64,000 nucleotides of DNA from Limnanthes douglasii subsp. nivea (taxonomy: Eukaryota; Streptophyta; Magnoliopsida; Brassicales; Limnanthaceae). The position numbers and the translations under genes were made by a program. This document shows positions 1 through 11,005 of this stretch, piece by piece. The stretch spans positions 76,554,273-76,618,272 of the forward strand of contig JAUPFV010000003.1 in assembly GCA_036936605.1 (NCBI GenBank), given 5' to 3'. A model generated the notes under the pieces. The model had not been told where the DNA came from, searched no databases, and worked only from the letters and a program-made list of their open reading frames with translations. How positions within the stretch are numbered: position 1 is the stretch's first letter; each line of letters opens with the position of its first letter.

Positions 1-1453
1 TATAAGTTACAAAACATAAAAGTATACAATAATGTTTTTCATATAAGTTACAAAACATAAAATAATACAATAATATTTTGCAAAACATAAAAAAAAATGC
101 AACACATGTATGTCATAACGTGGTTTTAGGCGGAGTTAGGTGAGTTCTCGTGAGAGCCCAAAAACCCATCCGATTTCTAAAATAATATATTTAGTATTTA
201 AACAACAGTACACATACGACTATTTTTTTCGCAAACAGCAAGACAAAGAACCCATATATCATGGAATAGCAAGACAAAGAACCCATATGTCATCGATTCG
301 AAACCGAGTAATAGATCTCTATAGTATAGAGATAGATTTTTATCATTTATATCCTACAAATATATATCATCATTTATTGATTTAATACCTAGTAATAGAA
401 TTTGTCGTAAGTTGATTTGGACATATTTTTTAAATATATATTATTTTCATCATATATATTTAATGAATTTTTATTTAGTTTATGATGAATATATCTATAT
501 TATTTTTGTCATATATATAAATTTGAATAGATTTTTATAATTTATTTTATTGTGAATATATATTAACATATCTATACTATCAAATTTATATTATTTTAAT
601 ATAAAATTAATAATTTATTTCTTAATATATATAAAATATAAACCTATATTATTTAATATAAGTAAATATATTAATTTAAAAAATAATATGAATTTATATA
701 TGGATTTGAATAGACTTTTGTATTTATTTTATTCTGAATATTTATAAAATAGCATATCTATAATATTAAATTTATATTATTTTAATATAAATTACTCATA
801 TATATATATAATATCAACCTATATTATTTAATATAAATAAATATATTAATTTAAAAAATAATATAGATATGAAAAGGGTTTTATCATTTATTTTATTCAG
901 AATATTTCTATAATAACATATCTATAATATTTTAATATAAATAAAACATTTATTTCTTATTATATATAAAATATCAATATATATTTTAATATAAATAAAT
1001 ATATTAATTTAAAAAATAATATAGATTTGAATAGATTTTTATCATTTATTTTATTCAGAATATTTCTATAATAACATATCTATAATATCAAATTTATAAT
1101 ATTTTAATATAAATAAAACATTTATTTCTTATTATATATAAAGTATCAGTATATTTTAATATAAATAAATATATTAACTTAAAAATAATATCAATTTATA
1201 TATATAGATTTGATACCGATTTTTATCATATATATAATTTATTTTTTGACTCTATAATATAAATTTATATTATTTTAATATTAATAGATATATTGATTTA
1301 ATAAATAATATAAATTTATATAGATTTGATAATGGTAGTAAGAAAACCCTTACAAGATCGAGTCTTTTATAACAATTGTTCTTCTACTATCATTTAGAAA
1401 ACTTCAACTAGAAGCAAATTGTTTTCCCTATTTCCCTATTTCTTCTTATTTTC
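1..1453. other. AT-rich non-coding DNA, left flank
   Basis: No gene is recognisable. Very AT-rich sequence with short direct repeats of a 'tacaaaacataaaa' motif in the first 90 bases and a degenerate tandem repeat from about 600 to 1330, listed separately. The short open frames here show no known motif. Confidence 0.7.
600..1335. repeat. Degenerate AT-rich tandem repeat, unit about 120-175 bp
   Basis: The anchor 'ttaatttaaaaaataatat' recurs, with small changes, at 671, 846, 1004, 1174 and 1293. Between the anchors lie similar blocks: 'tcatttattttattcagaatattt', 'ctataataacatatctataat', and 'tttatttcttattatatataaa'. Spacing of 175, 158, 170 and 119 bp shows indels between units. The family is unknown. 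Confidence 0.75.
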
Positions 1454-2105
1454 TGACAAAAAAATAGAAGCACAAACGGAATCTTCTTTCTTGTATCAAG
1501 TATGATAGAGATAACGATCCCAAACGAAATATCAAGTCTGAATAAAATAAACGCAAACAACACATAACACTTTTTACGTGGAAAACCTTTCCAGTATAGG
1601 AAGTAAAAACCACGGGACTGATTTCAGAGTCCAACCAAATATTCACTATCAGAAGATGAGTTACAAAACTATTCTCTAGATAAAACTAGAGCATACGCCA
1701 CAAGAAGTATGACAACTTCATACACAACCCCAATACACAAGATAATGAACCGAAATCAGAAAACTCACTGAAATATCCCCAAAACGCAGTTAGAAGAAGA
1801 TGATCGAAAAACACACTTAGATGACTCCAAATCAAAAACCCTCTGGACAGATTATAGAGGACAAGTAGACGAGCCTTCTCACCAAAATTGAAGTCGATCG
1901 GACAACCAGAGACAGTCCGATTGAAAGCACAAAGTTCCGCCTCGAATCACCTTTTTCTCTCAACAACTGCACTATAGAATATGATGCTCATCTCCGAAAG
2001 ATACTGTATAAATATATATTTATACATAAACCAAAATCCTATGTGTTATCCAAATTGGGCTTAGCTCATATGATAATTGGACTCCCACATAGGAAGAGCC
2101 CAACA
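1454..2105 (-). mobile_element. Solo LTR, Ty1/copia type
   Basis: On the minus strand the 652-bp block starts TGTTGGGC and ends in CA. It is flanked by perfect 5-bp direct repeats TTTTC (1449-1453 and 2106-2110), the target duplication expected of an LTR element. No internal region remains, so it is a solo LTR made by LTR-LTR recombination. A palindromic TATA-like stretch (TATAAATATATATTTATA) lies at 2007-2024. On the minus strand a 'CCGTGGTTTTTACTTCC ... GGTTTTCCACGT' segment (about 1575-1618) resembles a motif that I recall near the 3' end of many copia LTRs. The superfamily rests on that motif; the boundaries rest on the sequence. Confidence 0.85.
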
Positions 2106-2325
2106 TTTTCAACTTCAAACACTAAGGTATTTATTATGTCATTATCTTATTAAGTCTTAAAATTGAATCTTTGCTCGTAAAATGGTTTCATTATCAATTT
2201 TAAGTATCCTTTAAACATAATGTTTCTCTCATTGTATACAAATACTTTAAGGTATTTCTTCATTAAGATATTAAAATTTTCCTATGATGCATAAACAATT
2301 TTAATTTTTTTATTCAATTTATTTC

Positions 2326-4004
2326 TTGGGATGCATAAGCAAAGAAGATTCTTTAAAGAAGCAAAGTGACAAAGAGAAAACTGATTATCTTGTGAGATTA
2401 AATGTTTCACTTGTAGCTGCTAATATCTTCTACTATGTGGTTTGGCATTTCGTGGACATGATGAATCTAAAAATATTTCATATAAAGGAAAAAATCTTGA
2501 GTTATTAGAAGTTTTTTGCTTGATCAGTGAATAAATATGAGTTGTGTTAAAAAATACTCTGAAAATTCGTAAGATAACTTCTTCTCATATACATAAATAT
2601 CTTGTGAATGTTTGTGCAGTTGAAACAAGTAATAAATTTGTCAAATAAATTGGAGATAGTAATTTTTCTGTATTAGTTGATGAATCTGGAGATTACTCTG
2701 GTAAAGAACAAATGGTTATTGTTTTGCATTTTGTTGATGAGAGACAGTTTGTTATGGTAATATTTATTGGAATAGTTCATGTACAAGACACTAGTGCAAT
2801 ATCACTAAAATTTCTCTTGAAAGTTTGTCGTGTGAATATAAATTATCTATGTCTAAAATTAGAGGATAAGAATGTGATGAGGCAAGCAACATGCGTGGTT
2901 GATTTGGAGATTTAAAAACCTTTGATCCAAAAAGAAAATCCTAATGCTTATTATGTGCATTGTTTTGCTCACCAATTGCAATTGGAACTTATTGCAGTTG
3001 TAAGAGAACACATTGGTGTGAAATGGGTTTTTGGAGTTGTTACACGTGTTGTTAATGTCATTAGGTCATCTAACAAAGTCAGGATTAATTTTGAGAATAT
3101 CAAGCAAATTGAGTTACGAATTGTATAGAAGGAGGCTTTATGGAAACTAGTCGCGGATTGAATCAAGAGATGTCTCTTGTAAGAGCTGGTGACACAAGGT
3201 GGTGTTCTCACTATAGAAAACTTATTAGTTTGATAAAATTATTTTCTCCAGTAATTGAAGTTCTTGAAGAGTTGGAAGTTGATGGATTGAGTGATAAAAA
3301 TGGATAAGCAAAGACCTTGTTAACTGTGATGCAAATATTTGAATTTATTTTCATATTGCATTTGATGAATGATGTATTAAGGCTAACAAATGAATTGTCT
3401 TTGACGTTGCAAATGGCTGATCAAGATATTTTGACCGTTTTTAGCTTGTTTTAATTAGTAAGGATTTATTACAGGAGATGAAATGACGGTTGGGAAGAAT
3501 TTTTGAATAAAGTTGTGTCATCTTGTAATAACTTGAGTATTAACATTCTCGACATGGAGGCACAATACGTGAAAGGTACATAATCTAGGTGTTTAGCTCC
3601 TATTGTTTCTAACTTGTATCACTACAAGTTTGATTGCTTCATGAATATTTTAGATATGCAATTAAAAGAGTTGAATGAGAGTATAATATGTAAAATACTG
3701 AGTTGTTACAATACATTGCATGCTTGAGTCCTTTCTTTTCACCTAAAAATTTTGATAGTAAATTATTATTGAGAATGGAGAGAATTTACCCAATTGAGTT
3801 TTCTGATGTTGATGATGCAATTTTGACAAACCAATTTGAGTCTTATATTATGAGTGTCAGGAAATATGCTAGATTTTCCATTTTGAAAGGACTTGTAGAA
3901 CTTTCTAGGATTATTGTGAATACAAAAAAGCATAAAATCTTCAATTGGGTTTATAAGGTTTTGAAGTTGGCTTTGATTTTACCTGTAGCAACGGTGAGTG
4001 TTGA
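2326..4004 (+). pseudogene. hAT-type (DUF4371) transposase relic, 5' and central part
   Basis: Fragments in changing frames follow the order of plant DUF4371/hAT-dimerisation proteins. First comes a 'KQSDKEKTDYLVRLNVSL' segment (about 2350-2410), then 'VDESGDYSGKEQM' (about 2675-2715) and 'HVQDTSAISLKFLL'. Next is 'NAYYVHCFAHQLQLELIAV' (2943-3000), then 'GLNQEMSLVRAGDTRWCSHY' (about 3152-3212) and 'FEFIFILHLMND'. It ends in the C-terminal dimerisation start 'LALILPVATVSV' (about 3969-4004). Many stops and frameshifts make it non-functional, and no zinc finger or terminal inverted repeat was found. The reading stops at 4004, where a gypsy element has inserted, and resumes at 8976. The protein would have bound terminal repeats and cut DNA. 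The family call is firm; the 5' limit is a guess. Confidence 0.85.
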
Positions 4005-4380
4005 TGATACAGACAGTTTAGCGCTGGAATTTATGAAGACTGGCGATCACCCGAAGAATGCGGTGAATTGACAGTTTGGAGCTCCGTTGTCTGATTTTGA
4101 CCCACAACATCTTGTTTTTGAAGGAAACGACGCCACAAATATAAGTCACCAGCTTTGCTCGTGACATATGGGCTTTTTTGGGCATTTGGGCTCATCTATC
4201 AGCTTATTTCGAGTTTTTAATAATTTAGGATATTTTAGTAATTTTCTTATTTTAGTTTTAGGGTTTCAGTTGAAACCTTATATAAACATCTTCTTTACAT
4301 TGTTTGGGGGAATTTGTTTGATTAAATAAAATTAGGGTTTATCCCTCTATCTAGCTTCTTTTGCGTTCTACTCTGTATCA
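4005..4380 (+). repeat. 5' LTR of the 5-kb gypsy element
   Basis: 376 bp, starting TGATACAG and ending CTGTATCA (8-bp inverted ends). It carries a TATA-like 'cttatataaac' near 4275. The PBS follows after 3 bases. Nearly identical to 8599-8975. Confidence 0.95.
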
Positions 4381-4383
4381 TAT

Positions 4384-4396
4384 TGGTATCAGAGCC
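4384..4396 (+). other. Primer binding site (initiator tRNA-Met)
   Basis: TGGTATCAGAGCC is complementary to the 3' end of plant initiator tRNA-Met, the usual primer of this class of LTR element. It lies 3 bases after the LTR end. Confidence 0.93.
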
Positions 4397-4411
4397 AGGT
4401 TGTCCTGCGAG

Positions 4412-5340
4412 ATGGTGCGAGGAATACCCAGAGGTCGCGGTGGCGATGCGGTGGCTAGAGATGTAGGTGATGTCGGAGATCGTGAAGATGCTGACCTGCG
4501 CCGTCAGGTGGCTGATCTTACCAGTCAGATGGCTAATCTTAACGCCAGGCAACAAGTTATGGAGGTTGAAAGTATCGATAACCCTTTTGGGGAGGGGGTT
4601 AGAACAGAATACTTATCACGGCCGCCGCTGGGAGCTTGGATTTAAGGTAGACATTCCTGACTTTGATGGTAGCCTTAAGGCAAAAGCGTTTGTTGATTGG
4701 TTATCCCAGGTTGAGGAAGTGATGGACTTCAAGGAAGTTCCTGAGGAGAGAAGGGTCACTTTGGTCACCATCCACCTGCGCGGCAAGGCACAGGCTTGGT
4801 GGCAGCAAGTGAAGAAGACCCGTGAACGTGAAGGCAAGGAGAAAGTCCGCAGCGATTCCAGAATCTTAGTCAAGGACCTCGATCTGTGGACGAGTATACA
4901 GAAGAATTCTATCAGCTGCTGGCTCGTACAGATATGAACGAGTCGCCGCATCAGCGGGTATCCCGCTATATTGGTGGGTTGCGCCTTCAGCTTCAAGATG
5001 TGTTGAACATTTTCGACCCGTTGTCTGTTTCTGAAGCCCATTGGCGTGCACTCCAGGCAGAAAAACGGTTGTCTCGTCGGACCCAGATTGGTGTACGGAT
5101 TGGTGCTCCTCCAGGGACTTCGGCACCCAAACCAGTTCCCCGTCCAACCCCTGATCAGGTCCAACCTGGGTGCGGTGCGACCAACCGTTCTTCAGGTAAT
5201 TACGTTTCTTTGGTTGTAGTGAGTTAGGGTATCGTCAGGTAGAGTGTCCGAATGCTGAGGGTGCTAGGGGTCTTTTCTCTCACGAGGCGTTTGAACCGAA
5301 CCCCACTGTTCTTGATGGTCCTCCAAAATTTGATACATAT
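4412..5340 (+). pseudogene. gag polyprotein of the 5-kb gypsy element, frameshifted
   Basis: The ATG at 4412 is the first after the PBS and opens 'MVRGIPRGRGG', an Arg/Gly-rich start. A heptad-like stretch 'LRRQVADLTSQMANLNARQQ' (about residues 29-48) follows, which may be a short coiled coil. The frame is lost near 4640, continues in another frame through the retrotransposon gag core ('FKVDIPDFDGSLKAKAFVDW', 'RGKAQAWWQQVK'), shifts again near 4870 ('MDEYTEEFYQLLARTDMNES') and degenerates. A CCHC-like knuckle near 5195-5255 reads 'FGCSELGYRQVEC' in a shifted frame; the first Cys and the His are altered. Gag would form the particle and bind RNA. It is inactive as it stands. Confidence 0.85.
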
Positions 5341-5349
5341 GATGATGAT

Positions 5350-8300
5350 ATGCCTGAGGTTGCGGAGGAAGTTGTGACTGGTGATGTTGGTGCAGTTTTG
5401 ATGCTACGTCGCACTTTTCTGTCTCCTCGCGTTCCTGATCATTGTAACTGGCTGCAGAATAATGTGTTTCAGTCGACTTGTACGATTGGCGGTAAGGTGT
5501 GCACCTTCATTATTGATGCTGGTAGTTGCGAGAATGTCATCTTCGAGACAGCGGTTTCGAAGCGCGGGCTGAAATCAGAATCGTACCCTAATCCATACAA
5601 GCTCGCCTGGCTGAGTAAAGGTACTGATATAATTGTGTCTAAACGTGTGCTTGTATCTTTTTCTGTGGGGCAGACATACCATGATGAGATGTTTTGTGAT
5701 ATCGTCCCTATGGACGCTTGTCACCTGTTGCTTGGCCGTCCTTGGCAGTATGATTTGTCTGTTGTGCATTATTCATTCCTCTTTCGGGGTAAAAAGATTG
5801 TTCTTGTGCCGGCAAAGCCTCGGCCCCTAAGCATTGGCTCTGGTCCTTCCACAACGACCTTGCTGTCCCGTGCTCCTTTTCAAGCAGCCATGGAAGAGGC
5901 TGGTGTGGTTTTCTTGTTGTTTTGTGATCCTGTTGTGACTGATTCTCATGCGGACCCTAGCCCTGTAGTTCAGTCTCTTTTGCAGGAGTTTGCAGATGTG
6001 TTTCCTGAGAATTTGCCCTCGAGTTACCTCCTCTGAGGGATATTCAACATCAAATCGACCTGGTTCCTGGTGCTGCTCTCCCAAATCGGCCCCACTATCG
6101 AATAAGCCCGAAGGAGCATGAAGAATTACGACGATAGGTGGAGGATTTGTTGGATAAGGGGCATGTTCGAGAAAGTCTCAGTCTATGTGCAGTTCCGGCG
6201 TTGCTGACACCGAAGAAAGATGGTTCCGGGCGTATGTGTGTGGACAACCGAGCTATCAACAAGATCACTATTCGCTACAGATTTCCTATACCTCGTCTGG
6301 ATGATCTGTTGGACCAGTTGGGTGGTACTTCTGTGTTCAGCAAGCTTGATTTGAAGAGTGGATACCATTAGATTCGGATTCGTCCTGGTGATGAGTGGAA
6401 GACGGCGTTTAAGACGCGTGAGGGATTGTTCGAGTGGCTGGTGATGCTGTTTGGTCTGTCCAACACGCCGAGCACTTTCATGCGTATCATGAATAAGGCA
6501 TTGAGGCCTTTCATCAGTAAATTTGTTGCTGTTTACTTCGATGATATTCTGATCTATAGTGCCAACCATTCTGTGCATTTATCCCATTTACGTGAGGTGT
6601 TATTAGTGTTGCGTCGGGACAAGTTTTATGCTGCTACTGTCAAATGCTCGTTTATGTCCCCAACTGTCCAATTTTTGGGTATATTGTCTCTGTTGAAGGG
6701 TTACGAGCTGATCCGAGCAAAATCGCTGTTGTGGACCAGTGGCCTCGACCTACTTCCATCACCGAGGTTCCCAGTTTTCACGGTTTAGCTTCATTTTATC
6801 GGCGTTTCATTCCCCATTTCAGCAGTGTTATGGCCCCGATTACGGATTGGATGAAGGGCACAAAATTTGGTTGGTCCGAAGATGCTGATGCGGCATTTGC
6901 AGAAGTTAAAAGGCGTCTCACCACTGTGCCTATTCTGGTGCTGCCTGACTTTTCCCAGCCATTTGAGCTTCATTGTGACGCATCTAAATTTGGTATTGGG
7001 GCAGTTCTTTCCCAGTCAGGGCGTCCCGTGGCTTTCTTCAGTGAGAAATTGGCGAGTGCTAAGCTGCGATTTAGTACATATGATATTGAATTTTATGCGT
7101 TGGTTCAGGCTATCAAGCATTGACGTCATTATTTGTTTCAGCATGAATTTATTTTATATACTGATCATGATTCTTTGAAGTATCTTGGCAGTCAGGACAA
7201 GGTATCTCATAGACATGCTTCTTGGATAGCTTACTTGCAGCAGTTCACTTTTGTCATCAAGCACAAGGTCGGTATTACGAATTGGGTTGCTGATGCTCTG
7301 AGCTGTCGTCATAATCTGCCGACTGAGATGCGAGTTCAGGTTCCTGGCTTTGATTCTTTTGTTGACCTTTATGTTACTGACTCGTTCTTCTCTCGGGTTA
7401 TTGAACTGATTCAGCAGGGAGCACAATCTGATTTTTTAATGGAGGATGGATTTCTCTTTCGTGGAGTACAGTTGTGTATCCATGACTGTAGCTTGCGTCT
7501 TCAGTTGATCAAAAAGCTGCATAATGAGGGTCATGTGCCGTGATCGAACATACCAGTTGTTATCCTCATCCTATTCTTGGCCTTCGATGCGGAAGAAAGT
7601 TGGTTGTTTTGTCTCCCGTTGTCGAGTTTGTCAGTTGTCCAAGGGAACATCAACAAATGCAGGTCTTTATTTGCCATTGCCGATTCCTGCTCAGCCCTGG
7701 ACCGGCATCAGCATGGATTTTGTTCTTGGTTTACATCGGACTCAGCGTGGATTCGACTCTATTTTTGTGGTGGTTGATCGTTTTTCTAAGATAGTACACT
7801 TCATCCCATGTAGAAAAACATCTGATGCAGTGTGTGTCGCGCAACTTTTCTTTCGAGAGATTTACCGCATTCATGGCCTTCCCAGTACTATTGTTTCTGA
7901 CCGTGACACCAGGTGTGTGAGTCATTTTTGGCGCAATTTATGACGTATGGTGAATACACAGCTCAACTTCAGTAGTGCTTACCATCCCCAGACTGATGGT
8001 CAGACAGAGGTGCTTAACCGGTCTTTCGATAACTTGTTGCGCAGCCTGGTGGAAGATCATCCGAAGGCATGGGATCAGCGCCTACCGCAAGCGGAGTTCG
8101 CCCACAACCATGCCCTTAACCGGTCAACGGGTTTTTATCCTTTCCAGGTGATGTATGGTATTGTGCCTCAGGGTCCTGTGGACTTGCTAGCCCTGCCTAG
8201 TAAAATTCGCCTTAACACAGCTGCTGAGGAGCTTGTAACGCATATTCGCCAAACCCACCAGACGACTTACGATCAGCTTGTCTTGAGCACCGTCAAGTAT

Positions 8301-8590
8301 AAGTCTCAGGCGGATTCTCATCGTCGTCCTGTTCAGTTCGAAGTAGGTGACTATGTGTGGGAAATTTTAACCAAAAATCGGTACCCTACTAGTGAGTACA
8401 ACAAACTGGCCGCCCGGAGATTGGCCCGGTGGATATTGTGGAGCGGATCAATCCGAATGCTTATCGACTGCGTTTGCCTAGCCATGTCCGTACGTCTGAT
8501 GTCTTTAATGTTAAGCATCTGATACCTTATGCAGGTGACTCTTCTGACGAGGAGACTTGTTCTGATTTGAGGGCGAATCTTCTCTACCCC
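5350..8590 (+). pseudogene. pol polyprotein (protease, RT, RNase H, integrase) of the 5-kb gypsy element, broken
   Basis: Protease is at 5350-6036, with 'FIIDAGSCENVIFE': the catalytic D-S/T-G reads DAG. RT spans about 6050-6800 and includes '[10 protein letters not shown]', '[11 protein letters not shown]' and the catalytic 'YFDDILIYS'. RNase H covers about 6960-7300 ('LHCDASKFGIGAVL', 'YTDHDSLKYL'). Integrase covers about 7400-8590, with a zinc-binding segment near 7600 ('CRVCQLSKG'), a core 'ISMDFVLGL...DRFSKIVHF', 'VSDRDTRCVS', 'YHPQTDGQTEVLNRS', and a C-terminal GPVDIVERINPNAY block (about 8420-8460). There are stops (6136, 6369, 7121) and frame changes near 6040, 6680, 7130, 7545, 7943 and 8390. 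No chromodomain is obvious before the 3' LTR. It cannot make a functional polyprotein. Confidence 0.9.
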
Positions 8591-8598
8591 GGCGGGAA

Positions 8599-8975
8599 TG
8601 ATGCAGACAGTTTAGCGCTGGAATTTATGAAGACTGACGATCACCCGAAGAATGCGGTGAATTGACAGTTTGGAGCTCCGGTGTCTGATTTTGACCCACA
8701 ACACCTTGTTTCGAAGGAAACGACGCCACAAATGCAAGTCACTAGCGTTGCTTGTGATATATGGGCTTTTTTGGGCATTTGGGCTCATCTATCAGCTTAT
8801 TTCGAGTTTTTAATAATTTAGGATATTTTAGTAATTTTCTTATTTTAGTTTTAGGGTTTCAATTGAAACCTTATATAAACATATCTTCTTTACATTGTTT
8901 GGGGGAATTTTTTTGATTAAATAAAATTAGGGTTTATCCCTCTATCTAGCTTCTTTTGCGTTCTACTCTGTATCA
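8599..8975 (+). repeat. 3' LTR of the 5-kb gypsy element
   Basis: 377 bp, starting TGATGCAG and ending CTGTATCA, followed by the target duplication GTTGA (8976-8980). It is preceded by a short purine-rich 'ggcgggaa' (8591-8598), a weak polypurine tract. Confidence 0.95.
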
Positions 8976-9167
8976 GTTGAGCGAGCGGGTTTTCTCAGGT
9001 TTGAATTATATGAAGAATGAGTTGAGAAATAGAATGAGTGATTCATGGCTTAATGATTGTTTGTTGACATTTATTGAAAAAATAGGTATTTACAACGATT
9101 AGTAACACAACTATCCTTCAACACTTTAAAGCTTTGAGGAAGAGGAAAATACAAGTAAAACTAACTT
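8976..9167 (+). pseudogene. hAT transposase relic, 3' part (dimerisation domain)
   Basis: This continues the relic that ends at 4004. After the duplicated GTTGA the frame reads 'VERAGFSGLNYMKNELRNR' and then 'MSDSWLNDCLLTFIEK', the end of the hAT dimerisation domain. In a shifted frame a basic tail 'FKALRKRKIQ' follows. Relatives have 'VERxFS' here, so at least one indel is present. Together with the 5' part it shows that the gypsy element landed inside the dimerisation motif. Confidence 0.88.
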
Positions 9168-10521
9168 AGATTTATGTTATTATTTATGCTTTTTTTTGTA
9201 ATCACATTTTAGTTTTTTGTATAACGTATATTATGTCATGACAACGACAATTCAATATTATAAATTTTAATATAAATAATATTTGTTATAACCATTTTAT
9301 ATTTTATTTTAATTTTTATATATATATATATATATATGTTGATTTGATAATAATCAGAAGGTCAAGGACATCATTACATTTCGATCATAACTATGGTACT
9401 GGAAGTGGTACGATACAAACGTGTTTAGCCCGCCCTCCGCAACAACGAGCATAACTATGGTACTGGAAGTGGTACGATACAAACGTGTTTAGCCCGCCCT
9501 CCGCAACAACGAGCATGACGTACTTGGTCGATCTGTAAATATTGGAAAACATATTTAATTTTGAATATGTCACCACAACAACGAACATTACATACCAGAG
9601 CAAGTAGGATTCCATAATTAATTGACCAAATTTCATCCAATTTACGTGTAAACAAGCCAAACTTGCTATGAAACTAGTTTTTTTTTATAGTAGAAACATA
9701 CAATACACGAGAGAGTTGGAAAATTATACATATCTATCAACAAGACAATAATGTTACTAGTTCTAGAGACTCCAAACATACATTACTCTTCATGCTTCTT
9801 TTCAACATGGTTGTATGATTTTAAAAATATGTGTTTGTCTTAAAAGATACTTTAAACCTATAATTATAAAAAAAATTGCTAATGAAAGAAAATAATTTAT
9901 ATTGTAAGTTTTTTAATATTTAAATCTTTAAATTTTTATTTATTAAGTTAAACAAAATATTTTTAATTTATAGTTACATTAAAGATTAAAAAAAAAATTA
10001 TATCCCGGAAGATCTTTCTAAAAAACCCTAAAGAATAAATTATGAAGTATAATTATTTTTCGAAAATAAACCTTATTTTTTGAAAATAAACCTATTACGT
10101 GTCTTATACTCTTTGAACAAAAAAAAATATGTTTTAAGTTTCCTCATGATTTGGTAAGATTGTTTCATGTCATTATAATATTGATAATCAATATGATAAG
10201 TAAAAATATTACATGGCACTAACTTTACAAGATGATAAGACAAGTTAAAATTCATGACACAAATTAGTATTAGAACTATTTTTTATATTTTAAAGAATTT
10301 ATATAATTTTCTCAAAATTTAACTATATATAAGATTTTAAAATTGCATGATTTATAGATTTAAATTTTTGATATTCAAACTTAATTACATGTATATATAT
10401 TTTGTGTGAAAATTAATAAACTATGACAACAAATTTATAGAACCAAAATTTAAAAGTTGATAAAACCTTAATTTGGAATAAAAATATATGTTTTATTTAT
10501 TTTTAAAAGTTTTAGGTCGTC
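9168..10521. other. AT-rich non-coding DNA
   Basis: Nothing coding is recognisable. It holds a (TA)n run near 9317-9338 and the exact 64-bp tandem duplication at 9386-9513. It ends at the target duplication of element A. Confidence 0.7.
9386..9513. repeat. Exact tandem duplication, 2 x 64 bp
   Basis: The 64-bp unit beginning 'cataactatggtactggaag' and ending 'ccgcaacaacgag' occurs at 9386-9449 and again at 9450-9513 with no difference. The next bases ('catgacg') begin like a third copy. The unit is GC-richer than its surroundings. Confidence 0.97.
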
Positions 10522-10526
10522 GTAAC

Positions 10527-10932
10527 TGATGAGTCCGAATATTGCTACCTCTCCGGACAGGGACAGTTCGGACCAAGATCACCAGACCGAACAGGGCAAT
10601 TCGAACACCTAGCCCATTGGACTGTTCGGACTATAACAAAAGTACTTAAAAACCTAAATACTTCTTGACTAAGCAGCTTGCTCTTCTACTTAGATCTCAT
10701 GGGTCTTTGAACATGACCCGGGTCTATTAAACATGACCCAAAAACCCATAAAACCCAAATATAAGGGTATAAATACCCAACCACCTGCATTTAATATGGG
10801 TAATGAAAATTAAATACAACTAGGCTGCTTAATTCTCCCTCTACTCTCTACTCAAACATTAAATACCTACATACCTCCAAAAACACTAAAACAGGTTACA
10901 AATTTACCATCAGATGAAAATTAACCACACCA
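10527..10932 (+). repeat. 5' LTR of element A
   Basis: 406 bp, TGATGAGTCC to CACACCA. A TATA box, TATAAATA at 10768-10775, lies in 'gggtataaataccc'. The PBS begins 3 bases after the end. Confidence 0.93.
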
Positions 10933-10935
10933 AAT

Positions 10936-10953
10936 TGGCGACCACAGTGGGAG
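10936..10953 (+). other. Primer binding site of element A
   Basis: TGGCGACCACAGTGGGAG follows the LTR by 3 bases. It resembles the TGGCGAC-type PBS of Tat/Ogre elements, which I recall as tRNA-Arg; I did not match it to a particular tRNA. Confidence 0.75.
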
Positions 10954-11005
10954 CACGAAGGTGCCTGAATCAAGCATTCGAAACCAACAAGAAAAGTCAG
11001 TCTGA

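Larger units (their letters stand above)
4005..8975 (+). mobile_element. Ty3/gypsy element, about 5 kb (Reina-like chromovirus?), full length but defective
   Basis: The 4971-bp element is bounded by two LTRs (4005-4380 and 8599-8975) that start TGATACAG/TGATGCAG and end CTGTATCA. Perfect 5-bp target duplications GTTGA lie at 4000-4004 and 8976-8980. The order is LTR, PBS for initiator tRNA-Met, gag, protease, RT, RNase H, integrase, LTR, so it is gypsy and not copia. The short length, the short LTRs and an integrase tail like 'GPVDIVERINPNAYRLRLPSHV' in place of a clear chromodomain suggest the Reina lineage; that is tentative. By eye the LTRs differ at about 14 sites plus two small indels (about 4%), so it is not a very recent insertion. 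All its reading frames are broken. Confidence 0.93.

Noticed and set aside
140..385. Plus-strand open frame of 81 codons at the left end
   Set aside because: Low-complexity AT-rich translation without a known motif; likely chance.
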